From Brachyhypopomus gauderio (Eukaryota; Chordata; Actinopteri; Gymnotiformes; Hypopomidae): a DNA stretch of 64,000 nucleotides. The stretch covers positions 15,434,410-15,498,409 of the forward strand of contig NC_135212.1 of the NCBI RefSeq assembly GCF_052324685.1, written 5' to 3'. Shown piece after piece: positions 17,933 to 27,609 of the stretch. Both the position numbers and the translations under genes were made by a program. Numbering within the stretch: position 1 is the first letter of the stretch; each line of letters opens with the position of its first letter. The notes under the pieces were generated by a model. It saw only the letters and a list, made by a program, of their open reading frames with translations. It searched no databases and was not told the DNA's origin.

Positions 17933-18140
17933 TATCTATAGAGTGCCCTGCTTCCATTAGATTGCACTGTTATTTACCACTAGATGGTGAGTGTGTGTTG
18001 TGGGAGGGACAACCATTATGTGAGGATCATGTGCCACTCAGCCTAACTGCCTTCCTCCTGAAACCTTCCCAATCTGTGGTGCAGGAGTCTGTTCAGTTCT
18101 CTGAGTTTTGTTTAATGCTTTTTGGGTGGAGACGTTCCTA
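17240..18140 (-). mobile_element. Tc1/mariner-type remnants, overlapping
   Basis: ACTGCTCCAAAAATAAAGGA at 17260 and GAGGTTCGACAATGAAATTG at about 17449 are end sequences of two fish Tc1/mariner families that I recognise. The stretch after the second (to about 17850) fits the interior of that family in minus orientation. It carries no intact transposase frame and is interrupted by a (CA)n tract at 17869-17929. Confidence 0.55.
17869..17929. repeat. (CA)n microsatellite
   Basis: About 30 CA units. Confidence 0.95.
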
Positions 18141-18640
18141 GCAGCAGTGAGATTAGTATGATGCCATTTAATGAGGCTGAAACTCATGAGTAAATATGGT
18201 TTCCATTATAAGTGTACTCACAGGCTGAGGCCAACAGTGATCTCAACTTTGCTGTGAAGATGTTGGTCCTGACACAGACACACTCTCTGAATGCTCTGAG
18301 CCCAATATGGTGAATTCATTGGTGCATTTGAAATGAAACCCTGCAAACTGCTTTAGGGCACAGTCATTATGGGAATATGCAGTATGCTAGTTTCAATGTA
18401 CCCATTGTAACTGATTATGCAATGTAGTCTTCCCAATGGTCAGCATGTAAACCTGCAGAGCTGTTGTTTAAATAAAGATACATTCACAATTTATTATTCC
18501 CCATTTTTAAAAAATTGGAATGAAGTAATAGAAAGTAGAGGGAGAGAAGAAGAACGTGACATTCGGGCTCTATAGTGTTTACTGTGTAGTGTTTTCATCA
18601 TAGCATTTCTCTAGAGTCTAACATGTAGCAAGACCCAAAT
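18141..18640. other. intergenic DNA, no gene recognised
   Basis: Nothing recognisable on either strand. Confidence 0.5.
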
Positions 18641-18775
18641 AACCCTAACACTAACCCTAACCCTAACCTAACATTAACCTAACACTAACCTAACCCTAAC
18701 CTAACACTAACCTAACCCCAACCTAACCCCAACCTAACACTAACCTAATCCTAACCCTAAAGCTAACCCTAGGTC
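18641..18775. repeat. telomere-like tract (CCCTAA / CTAACA degenerate)
   Basis: About 20 units of CCTAA type, alternating CTAACCCTAA with ACCTAACACTAA. This is the C-rich strand of the orientation seen at 16045. Confidence 0.65.
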
Positions 18776-19537
18776 AGCATTTGGACATAGTATTGTGGAT
18801 TGTGGACACTAAGCATTGTGGATGACCAAGTTCATCCTTTCATGGCAGCTGTTTACAATAAGGCATAAGGACATATTATTTTCATTTTTATATGGTTCAC
18901 AGACACTAAAGATTTCCGGTGTTCACCCTTTCTGTGCTGCCTCCCCAACCCCATTACACACATGTTCATGTCCAATTAGAGATCAGATAGGAGAGCATTT
19001 TGGATAATGGATAAACTCAGGATAAAGGATCTGGAACTCTGGATAAAGATCACAAACACATTTTGGCTCAGTCCATACAGGCACAATAACCCCTATCCTG
19101 ACCATATAGAGCCTCTGGTAGTGAACACTCACTTGCATGCAACAACACAACATGCAAAATACAACAAACATTGACGGTTATTCATATACTACACAATTAA
19201 ACTAAATATCATTCACTCCTAAATGTCTCTGAAACTGCAGTTTGGTACATCAGAACCGTCTTTATAATTTACTAAAGATAGCTCAATAACACTTAAACCT
19301 TCTTTAAAGTTAACTAAAGACATGGTTGGGGTTAGGGTTAGGGTTAACTAACTAAAAGTAGCTCAAGGAACCTTCTTATAATACTTTCCATGCAATGCTC
19401 TCTCAGTATTCACAACCAAATGAGGTCCAGTACCCCAACAATAATTCAACGAATGAGCTCACATCAGTGCTAAAAACTGCCCATACTGTAAATTTTATTC
19501 TAAGATATCTTAATAGTTACACATATAAACATTAAAC
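18776..19537. other. intergenic DNA, no gene recognised
   Basis: Unique-looking, with a further short TTAGGG-like run at about 19325-19350. Confidence 0.5.
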
Positions 19538-19661
19538 ATATGATGAGAACTAGGTATTTAAACGTTAAATGTGTGATGAGAACTAGGTATTTAAACACTA
19601 AACGTGTGATGAGAACTAGGTATTTAAACACTAAACGTGTGATGAGAACTAGGTATTTAAT
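19538..19661. repeat. 33-bp minisatellite, about 4 copies
   Basis: The unit contains GTGATGAGAACTAGGTATTT followed by AAACACTAAAC. A single further copy of the core stands alone at about 20658-20683, on the far side of the piggyBac-like stretch. Confidence 0.9.
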
Positions 19662-19869
19662 GGTAGGATCCAGGCCTTTTCGTCACCCTTGGGGTCTGGC
19701 TGGGTGGTGGACCCATTGCAATTTTTGTTAAAATAATCAGCAGATTTAGCCCAATTGCAAGTAAAATAAACAATACATATGTTAAATTAGTTTGCTCTCT
19801 TATTTATTTATTAGTTACTTTTTTATTAAAATGTAACACAATAAGGAAATGAATCATAAATCATGCTGG

Positions 19870-20072
19870 CTGACAGGCTGGTCCTATGGCTAGCTGCTCA
19901 CGGGCTGGTGCTAACGGAGCTGGCTGCTGCTCATCCTCCTTTTCATTATCACTATCAGACTCTGATATTTCAGAAATGTGATCCTGAAATTTCTTCTTCT
20001 GAATCACCATCAAAATCCTCTGTCTCTTCCAATATCAGCTGTAAGGCAGTCTGAACTGAGAATAGCTTTGCC
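19870..20072 (-). pseudogene. piggyBac-type transposase N-terminal fragment
   Basis: The minus strand reads MAKLFSVQTALQLILEE, then the acidic FDGDSEEEISGSHF up to a stop. In the neighbouring frame it continues with ESDSDNEKEDEQQPAP. This acidic pattern with ALQLIL is typical of the start of fish piggyBac-like transposases. One frameshift is visible and the catalytic Asp residues are absent. Confidence 0.5.
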
Positions 20073-20127
20073 ATCTTTTATAGCATTTTTAGCATTTATA
20101 GCATCATGTCCCCATGATTGGGTGAAA

Positions 20128-20188
20128 CACACACACACACACACACTCACACACTCACACACTCACACACACACACACTCACACACAG
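20128..20188. repeat. CA/CACACT microsatellite
   Basis: CA repeats with interspersed ACTCAC units. Confidence 0.9.
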
Positions 20189-20774
20189 GTCCAGAGAGGA
20201 GGGAGGGATAATGAGGGCTGAGAGAAAAGATGCTTCTTTCAGATCTCACACCTTTGTCTCTATAGAGATTCTTCCTCTGCTGTCTGACAATATGCAATCA
20301 ACCCCTGATGTGGCAACCTTCAAAAGTGTTGATGGTTGCCCACCTTTGCATGCAAAACACCTCTGTCCTTTGTTTGTATATCCTTTAAAGTCATACAGAC
20401 GACTATCAACTACCCAACCCAATGTTGATTGCCCACCTTGACTAGCCCAGGGCCCAGTGGACCCTGGCCCCTGTATGTAATACAAATGTGAAGGGGGGGG
20501 GAGTGGTGGTGGTCATTGAAAAATATTGTCATTGAAAATATTTTGAAATATTTGAAAATATTTTCTGATTTATGTTGCTCACGGAAAATGAGCCAAGGAC
20601 CAATGAATCTCAGTTTGAAAAAAAAATGTAGAATTTTTTTAAGCTGATTTTTTTTAAATGTGTGATGAGAACTAGGTATTTCACTGAGCTTCTGATGATC
20701 TGTTTGACCTGCATATTAAAGTTCAACCAATATGTGAAATTAAATGATGCATGTAAAATACACCTGAAAGAGGC

Positions 20775-20776
<2 letters not shown>

Positions 20777-20824
<48 letters not shown>

Positions 20825-20860
20825 TGCGTGCGTGCGTGCGTGTGTGTGTGTGTGTGTGTC
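20777..20860. repeat. GT/GCGT microsatellite
   Basis: About 40 dinucleotide units with a TGCG stretch in the middle. Confidence 0.95.
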
Positions 20861-21103
20861 CACCTGTGCAGTCCTATCTGAGATGACATTTTTCAGTTCC
20901 CCTTCTTGAGATCGAAGGGTCAGGTTCCCTTGCTCCAAACCTTTCATGATCAGGGTTGCTGACCCCAACCCTAAACCTTGACCCTAACTCACAATGTCAC
21001 CTAAAAAAACAACACTAAAAAAAACCACATTATCTTAACTGGACCTCATTGAGCACAGTGACAGCTGCACCAGGTTTTTTGGTAGGGTGTTCAAGAACAG
21101 ATC

Positions 21104-21258
21104 CAGAGCCGGAGTGGCTAATCGGGAGATTCGGGAGGATTCCCGATGGGCCGGCTCTTGTCAATCTCTAGTTTGGGCCGATTGGGATGGAAAAATAATT
21201 TTGGGCCGGATTTGCGCATGAACCTCCCGGGCTGAAAAAGTGGCCCACTCCAGCCATG
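21104..21258. mobile_element. 155-bp hAT-type MITE, imperfect
   Basis: The left end CAGAGCCGGAGTGGC and right end CCACTCCAGCCATG are imperfect inverted repeats. Flanking 8-mers AACAGATC (21096-21103) and AGCAGATC (21259-21266) match at seven of eight positions, so this is probably an older hAT-type copy. Confidence 0.65.
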
Positions 21259-21959
21259 AGCAGATCTGAGTATGTAGAGCTGTTTTATTCACAAGTCCAC
21301 CATCTATCTGCTTCTTAACAGAAGTCCTAACACAAGGGCATCGTTTCAGCTGACTTAATCTTGACCAATTAATATTTTTGCGCGTTCTAAAATCTAGTGC
21401 ATGAACATCCAGAAGAAGTTTGAAATGTCGACTTTTTCACTAATTTTGAGATGGTGGTCAATGAGCTTCTAATTGGTGAAGCAAAGCCTGCTAAAATATT
21501 ATTATTATTGTTGAGCTGTTGTTGGTGGTGTTGGTGTTAAACTTGGGATGCGAGGGTGAAGTGATGTATGCCGTCATCTACGGTACATTTATACTCTGTT
21601 GTTAAGAACTTAAGAAAATACTGGACAATTGGAGAATAAAGGTTGACATGACATGAGCGTTCACATAACTTTTACTTTTACCTAAAAGTAACTGTACACT
21701 TTTGGAACACTTGATGCCAGTGGACAGGAGGTATAATAATATAGTAAACACGCTAGACTGAAAAGATTGGCTGACATCTTGTTTTACAGGTGCAACAACT
21801 TCTAAAAGGCTCAAAGTACAAAAGTTCAACGTTGCGCTTACGGGACGAATGACCCAGACGAGCGTCTGAGGTGCGGGGATCACAGCAGGTACAGTACGTC
21901 TCGTCGTTTTTGTCTCTTCGTGAGTGTATTTCTCTTGAATGTGCCTTTAAAATGTTCAA

Positions 21960-22200
21960 GTGTGATTATTTGCGAAGTTAAGTTGAATTGGCTGTCAAAG
22001 GGGCGGTGATGTGCCCTGTTTGCGCTTCATTAGAGAATATTTCTGCCTCTTAACTCCTTAAGGGCGGGAGCAAAACAACTGCGATTCTGATTGTACGTTC
22101 GTGCCACATTTGCTCTCTGTTGTTTTCTAAAGGTCCGGACTGTGGAAACGCGGGTTGTCTGTGGAGTGGTGTGACCACAGTTTGTGTGTTTCAGGAGAAA
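21960..22200 (+). promoter_or_regulatory. presumed hopx promoter / 5' untranslated region
   Basis: GC boxes of GGGCGG type occur near 21999 and 22062. A possible splice acceptor TTTCAG at about 22190-22195 would join an upstream non-coding exon to the coding one. The transcription start cannot be fixed from sequence. Confidence 0.4.
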
Positions 22201-22262
22201 CAGAGAGCTTGAGGAGAAACACAGAGAGCTTGAGGAGAAACACAGAGAGCTTGAGGAGGAAC
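22196..22262 (+). repeat. 21-bp triple repeat directly before the hopx start codon
   Basis: Three consecutive copies of a 21-base unit (containing GAGAGCTTGAGGAGAAACA) end at the ATG. They are in frame with hopx and would read TESLRRN three times if translated from an upstream ATG at 22155. Confidence 0.9.
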
Positions 22263-25200
22263 ATGGCTTCAGATGGGACCAGCACGGCAGGCGAGAGGAA
22301 GAAGCTAGCGGATGACGACCAAATCAAAATTCTGGAGGAACATTTCACGAAAGTTAGCAAGCACCCGGACGAAACGACACTGATGTTGATAGCCGCGGAA
22401 TGTGGACTGTCGGAAGAAGACACGGCGGTGAGTAAAGCGGGTCAGAGTTAACCTCTATCCCGCACTGAAGTGCAGCTCACCCCGATGATCCTCCTGTGAG
22501 CAGCGCCACCGTGTCTCACGTAGGCGCACGTCGCTTTACATTAGGAGAAAGTATTTGATTTCTGCTAATTGTTTTACAAATGGACTAAACGATCAAATAT
22601 TCACCTGTTGATTCATATATAACTTCGAAACCTGTGATTAAAATGTAAACACGTTATTCGTACATCATACGAGATTTAGTGTGCATTACTTTCTTTGAAG
22701 TTGTAGGTTATGTGGGCTCAGTGGCCGTTTGAATGAGGTCAATGGAAACGTACCAAGAAACACCGCGGAATCGTGTGTGTTAGTGTTAGGGTGTGTTTCT
22801 GTTAACAACAACCACAATATCACTCACGTTCATTCACTCTCGCGCTCCCGGTACAGGAGCGCGCGCTCCCGGTGAAGGACAGGTGCGCGTCACGCGCCCT
22901 CTTACGAACATCGTTCCGATCCCCTCATCACTTACACGGTGTTTTATTAGGCGACGATTTAAAGCCTACCGGGATGTCATTTCGTTTTTGAACAGTGATT
23001 TTGACACCGACGGTGAATAAGTGTCACACGCAGTGAAGATGCGGATGCGGTTTCAAGTCTTTAGTCGAGGCGACCGCATCTTCCAATTTTCTGGCAAATT
23101 TGTAATTTCCCAGAAATTAAACAGAATAAAAAGAATGAATTACTGTAGCTAGCGCGTTGTGTGGTGGAGTTGGTCACGACAGAGGTGTCAATTCCAGGTT
23201 CAGAGTGTAAAAGTCCTCACCAAGATTTTGCTCAGGCTTCCTGGATTGTGATGATTCCACAAATTTTACCTGGATTGCACTAATTAGAAAATCTAGCAAG
23301 CTTGAGCAAAATCCTGGAGAGGACTTTTACTTTCTGAACCTGGAATTGACACCTCTGCGATTGTAATGTCTATACTTCGTCCAGAGAGTATTCTGTTATT
23401 TGAAGCTTTGTCAAGTGTATGTCCAGTGAATTTACAAAGCAAATTTGACCAAGGTGAATAGAGTATGAATAACAAGTACTTCCTTGCCTTCCTTAAATTT
23501 TATTTGAATATTAAAAAGTTTTAAGTTAGCCAGAAGTAGACCCTGCACATGACATGACTTTTACAGCACCTCCCATTTATGTTCCTCTCAAACAGGTTTC
23601 GCCTGCTAGCAGCTCTCAGTAATGCACACATGTTAAGGTGTGAGAGGGTGGGGAATGAGCGTTTGGCCAAGGGTAAAACTGGCTTCAATCTATTTCTAGT
23701 GTGAGTCTATTTAATAAACAACAAAAAGAAACTAACAAAATCAAACATATGAACCCACCCTGTTTTTAGTGTGAGTCTATTTCAATCATTTTAACAAGTG
23801 AAGGTCACTTTGTGGGTACGTACTGGACCCCCTCAAGAGCCGGGAGCAGTGACATGTGATCAGTCATAGGTTCATGTGATCTGATCTGGGTTCATCTCAC
23901 TGATGAGGAATAAACAACTGGATTTCTGATATTTGTATGTCCAGAGCTGATATGCTGTTATATTTGGGCCCTGTTTCAAAACCAGATTTAACATCCCCTC
24001 ACCCGCTTCAGCTGGACACCTCCCCGCCTCATTAAGGGCCATTACTGCATTAACTGAAGTGTGTTAGGTCCTTGATGGGCCCTTGTAGGAGCACAACGTC
24101 CCCAGAAAGCAGCGATCTGATGCAGCTTCAGTTTCAACAAGGACAACAGTGGTTGACAAAGCTGTTTATAAGTGGACACTTGTTCAGTACTTGTGTGCAT
24201 GTCCGAGTTGTACATGGACGTTTGAGAGCGCATGTTAACAGGATTGGTGAAGTCATCCAGGTCTTACAGGCAGGATGATGGGTGCTCAGCATTTCTGTTC
24301 AAAAATGTTTTTTCTATGGAATTCAAAACGGTCCACAAGTGATAGAATAATTAGGATTTTTTAACTATATTTTATGTTTATTATGTATTTTTGTTTTATG
24401 CTTACTATGTATGTGTTAATTGCTGATTTATAAACGATAAAAGCCCCTTCTAGCTGCTATCTAGGCAGTTAATGGTTGTTTTCAGAAGGATTTGTGATTG
24501 CATCATGAACAGAACTCGGTCATGAGACACCAACCTCACAGGTGTAACAGGATTCTGAACATATTTATTAAATGAAGTGTAGCAGTTCATATCTATATAC
24601 TATTACATTGTGGAAGACATAAAATAATACTCATTTGGTTGTGAAAAGGCAAACATTTACATAAGCATTTGCACTCAAACCAGCTCTGATCTTGCATCAG
24701 TCACCCTTTCTCTCTGCCACCTTGACTGGAACCACAACACTGCACTTAGATCAGTGTCCAAGAACAGTGTCTGCTGTTGTTGTCCACAGTTACAACACAA
24801 TGCAAACACAGTCTGTAGGCATTTAAATAGACACTGTAGTCACATCTCCGTCTAGCAAAGAGGAGATATTCTTTCTCTCTCTCTCACTCTCTCTCTTTTT
24901 CTCTCACACACACAGTGAGGTTAGCATTGACATACATGAGTATTTTTTCTTGAACTTTTAAAACCATAAACACTTGCATAAAAGTATTCATTCTCCAAAA
25001 AGGGGCGTTGGAGTTAAAGTGATTTTGTAACTTCTAGTTTGGGCTGTGTCTGCCTGATCACAGACTCACACACTGTGTAATGGTCGACTTCTTAAGAATA
25101 AGCTGACCAGGGCTGAAGAAATCCTGATGTCATACATGTCACCAGGAAACAGAGAGCATGAGCACACTGCTGACAGCAGCTGGGGTACAATACGCATTTC

Positions 25201-25401
25201 TGTGGTCATTTCAGTGGTTTTGCAATCTCTAGGAATTTTGCTCTCTGTGTTCAGGAATTGCAAATCAACTGATGAAATCCTCTGCATGACACTAAATGTT
25301 TTCATGATGTGTGTTCTCTGCAGGAATGGTTTAGACTACGTAATGCTAAGTGGAGGCAATCAGAGGGACTTCCTGCTGAGCTGGGGTCAGTGAAGGACTG
25401 A
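22263..25401 (+). CDS. hopx: HOPX, homeodomain-only protein
   Basis: HOPX is a very small atypical homeodomain protein. It does not bind DNA but modulates serum response factor and recruits histone deacetylase in heart and epithelial lineages. Coding exons: 22263-22427 and 25324-25401, phase 0, donor GTGAGT and acceptor CTCTGCAG, 80 residues in all (mammalian form 73). Homeodomain helix 1 has QIKILEEHFTKVSKHPD, helix 2 has TLMLIAAECGLSEED, and helix 3 has EWFRLRNAKWRQSEGLPAEL. The chain ends GSVKD. The intron position just before the WF motif agrees with HOPX in mammals. Helix 3 keeps W-F but has an LRNAKW pattern instead of the canonical DNA-contacting residues, as expected for the family. 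The first ATG that gives the standard start was chosen. An in-frame upstream ATG at 22155 would add 36 residues but probably lies upstream of a splice acceptor. Confidence 0.95.
22428..25323 (+). other. hopx intron 1 (2.9 kb)
   Basis: Its start (to about 23060) is CpG-rich, with GCGCGCTCCCGG and GGTGCGCGTCACGCGCCC near 22855-22905. This may be part of a promoter-associated CpG island or hold an alternative promoter. A palindromic MITE lies at 23180-23357. A CT/CA stretch occurs at about 24870-24915. The remainder shows nothing recognisable. Confidence 0.7.
23180..23357. mobile_element. 178-bp palindromic MITE in hopx intron
   Basis: The ends are long near-perfect inverted repeats: left CAGAGGTGTCAATTCCAGG, right CCTGGAATTGACACCTCTG, with about 40 bases paired in all. 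No 8-bp target duplication is seen; only CGA is shared on both sides. The superfamily is therefore left open. Confidence 0.75.
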
Positions 25402-25690
25402 CCGGCTCCTCGCCCCACTCATCTCTACCAGTCTTTCATCCTGCTTTCTCATCCTCACATGGTTTCTTTGCGTCCTTCTAGTGTTACAGAGATGCTGAAA
25501 GGATTCTTTGTATTCTCTCCCTTGCTCTGTCACTCTACAGATATTTGATGATTGTTACATATTTTATTTCCTGTTTTTATTCTTTATTTTGGTCCTAGGT
25601 GTTCATGGATTAAATGTGAACTATATGGCTCATTTTATTGCAAGCATAACAATCATGTTTAAATAAATAAACTGTATATATGTGTGTATA
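25402..25690 (+). other. hopx 3' untranslated region
   Basis: Extends from the stop to overlapping AATAAA signals at 25662 and 25666. Confidence 0.7.
25662..25671 (+). terminator. hopx polyadenylation signal (AATAAATAAA)
   Basis: Two overlapping AATAAA hexamers lie 260 bases after the stop codon, followed by a GT-rich stretch (TATATGTGTGTATA). Confidence 0.75.
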
Positions 25691-26900
25691 TAAAACGCTC
25701 CACTGAACAGTGTTTTCCATCATTTCTGCATGTCTGGTATAGTCTGCTAATGTGTCAAGCAATACCAAGTTGCTTTTTATATTAAAAAAGCAGTTTAGTC
25801 TGATATCTTGCTGTAGAAAATTTGAAATTTCTGTTGTTCCTCTGATGTTAATAGAATAATCAGGACATATGGGCATAGACATCGATATTTAAAACATATT
25901 GATGGATATTCAGTCTATAGTCTGAAGAAACAAGCCAAAGATTATGTGTAAAGATTATGCTTCCTAAATGACCCCATCTGAAAACTAGGAAGGCCTGTAG
26001 TCTTCATATCAGAAACAACAAACAAAAACATCAAAACATCTGCACAAACTTATGAAATTATGCTTTTTTTTAATGGTAAAAGTTCTATGACTTCAACTTA
26101 ACTCAAGCCCAAACTCCTCAAACCACTAAATGTACTGAGCCTCGTTTCTCTTCATGAATAATAATGTCTGATGTGCAGTGGGAAAGTGCACAAGGACTCG
26201 GGGGCGGAGTCCTGGCACCACGACACACTGGGTCTGCTGTGGCATTGTCTGTTGCTATGACGACTCACCAGACACATGTAGAATCTATCACTGGGGGAGG
26301 AATGAGAGAGAGAGGGAGCTAAGGAAGATAGAGGGAAATAATCTGAATATTAGAAGACAGGAAGGAAAGAGTGAAAAATAATGTCAATGTCAAAACACAG
26401 ATCAATCTTCACCTGTTTCTTGTCATCTCAAAGCTAATTTGCACATTTTAGTATCTACAAGAACAGCTGTAGCGTCATTAATATTCTGCCATCAGTAACA
26501 TCACTACCACTAAAATCTGACTAATTGTTATGCCAGTAGTGTTACAGGATGGTCAAATATTCAGCAATCAACAGGTATGTGCCGTATTTCATAAATTAAG
26601 GTATTTTTGCTTGAATATGGTTCTTCTATCTCTGCCAAGTTAATGTATGATTAACTGGGACAGTTCAGTCATTCTCACAAAAGGATGAAGCTCTCACACT
26701 TGTAGCTGCTCATAATTGGAAATCAGCTTGTGTTTAAAATCAAACTGAGGTTAGTAAACCTCCACCAGTCAGAGTTGTAACATGAACACATCATAAAAGA
26801 TCACAATTAGGCTACTTGTAACTAAACTATACACAGGTGTGTACACAGTTGTACCATGAAATTCTATAAAACGTTTATTTCATGATATTTGATTTGTGTG
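25691..26900. other. intergenic DNA, no gene recognised
   Basis: No protein-like frame, inverted end or tandem repeat recognised. Confidence 0.5.
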
Positions 26901-27233
26901 CAGTGTTCCTCTTATACTAGAGTCATCTCCCCCACACCAGTGTTCCTCTTAGACTACAATCATCTCCCCTACACCAGTGTTCCTCTTAGACTACAATCAT
27001 CTCCCCCACACCAGTGTTCCTCTTAGACTACAATCATCTCCCCTACACCAGTGTTCCTCTTAGACTACAATCATCTCCCCTACACCAGTGTTCCTCTTAG
27101 ACTACAATCATCTCCCCTACACCAGTGTTCCTCTTAGACTACAATCATCTCCCCTACACCAGTGTTCCTCTTAGACTACAATCATCTCCCCTACACCAGT
27201 GTTCCTCTTAGACTACAATCATCTCCCCTACAC
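26901..27233. repeat. 37-bp minisatellite, exactly 9 copies
   Basis: The unit begins CAGTGTTCCTCTTAGACTAC and ends with ATCTCCCCTACAC. The first copy differs at a few bases (TATACTAGAGTC), and later copies are nearly identical except C/T in the CCCCTAC part. Confidence 0.95.
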
Positions 27234-27609
27234 CAGTGCTCTTCCATCCTGCTCATAGAGAGACTCAACATTTCACATTTTAACTCTGCCATCTAACACA
27301 TCTTCAGAGTGCATAAACTCAATAAGCTATAAGCCATGTCTGGAGATTGAGCTCAAGAGAGACAAACAGAGAGAGGAGAGAGAGAGGGACATACACAGAA
27401 AGACACAAAAACAGCAAAAATGACAGATAGAGAGACAGGAAAACACAAAAACAGAAAAAGACAGAGTCAGATACACAAATAAAGATACTAAACAGAAAAA
27501 AAGAGAGACAGAAAGAGAGAGAAACCCCCACACACCCCCACCCTCCCAACACTCACATACACACAGACACATTTTTATGGTTACGTCCATAGCAACTACA
27601 TGGAAAAAA
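27234..27609. other. GA/CA-rich purine stretch before the nine-unit array
   Basis: The + strand is rich in AGAGAGAC, AAAAACAG and CACACACCCC segments (about 27350-27570). The minus-strand frames made of SLSFCLSF-type runs are low-complexity artefacts of this. Confidence 0.6.

Larger units (their letters stand above)
19662..20657 (-). mobile_element. piggyBac-like fragment between TTAA sites
   Basis: The segment lies between two parts of the 33-bp minisatellite, with TTAA at both borders (left within GTATTTAATGG, right within TTTTTTAAATG). PiggyBac elements duplicate TTAA on insertion. The minus strand at about 20072-19870 encodes an acidic N-terminal transposase-like segment. No terminal inverted repeat could be seen, so the boundaries are tentative. 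Confidence 0.45.

Noticed and set aside
22793..23020. 75-codon frame in hopx intron 1
   Set aside because: Lies in CpG-rich intron sequence and matches no family known to me. It probably stays open because of GC content.
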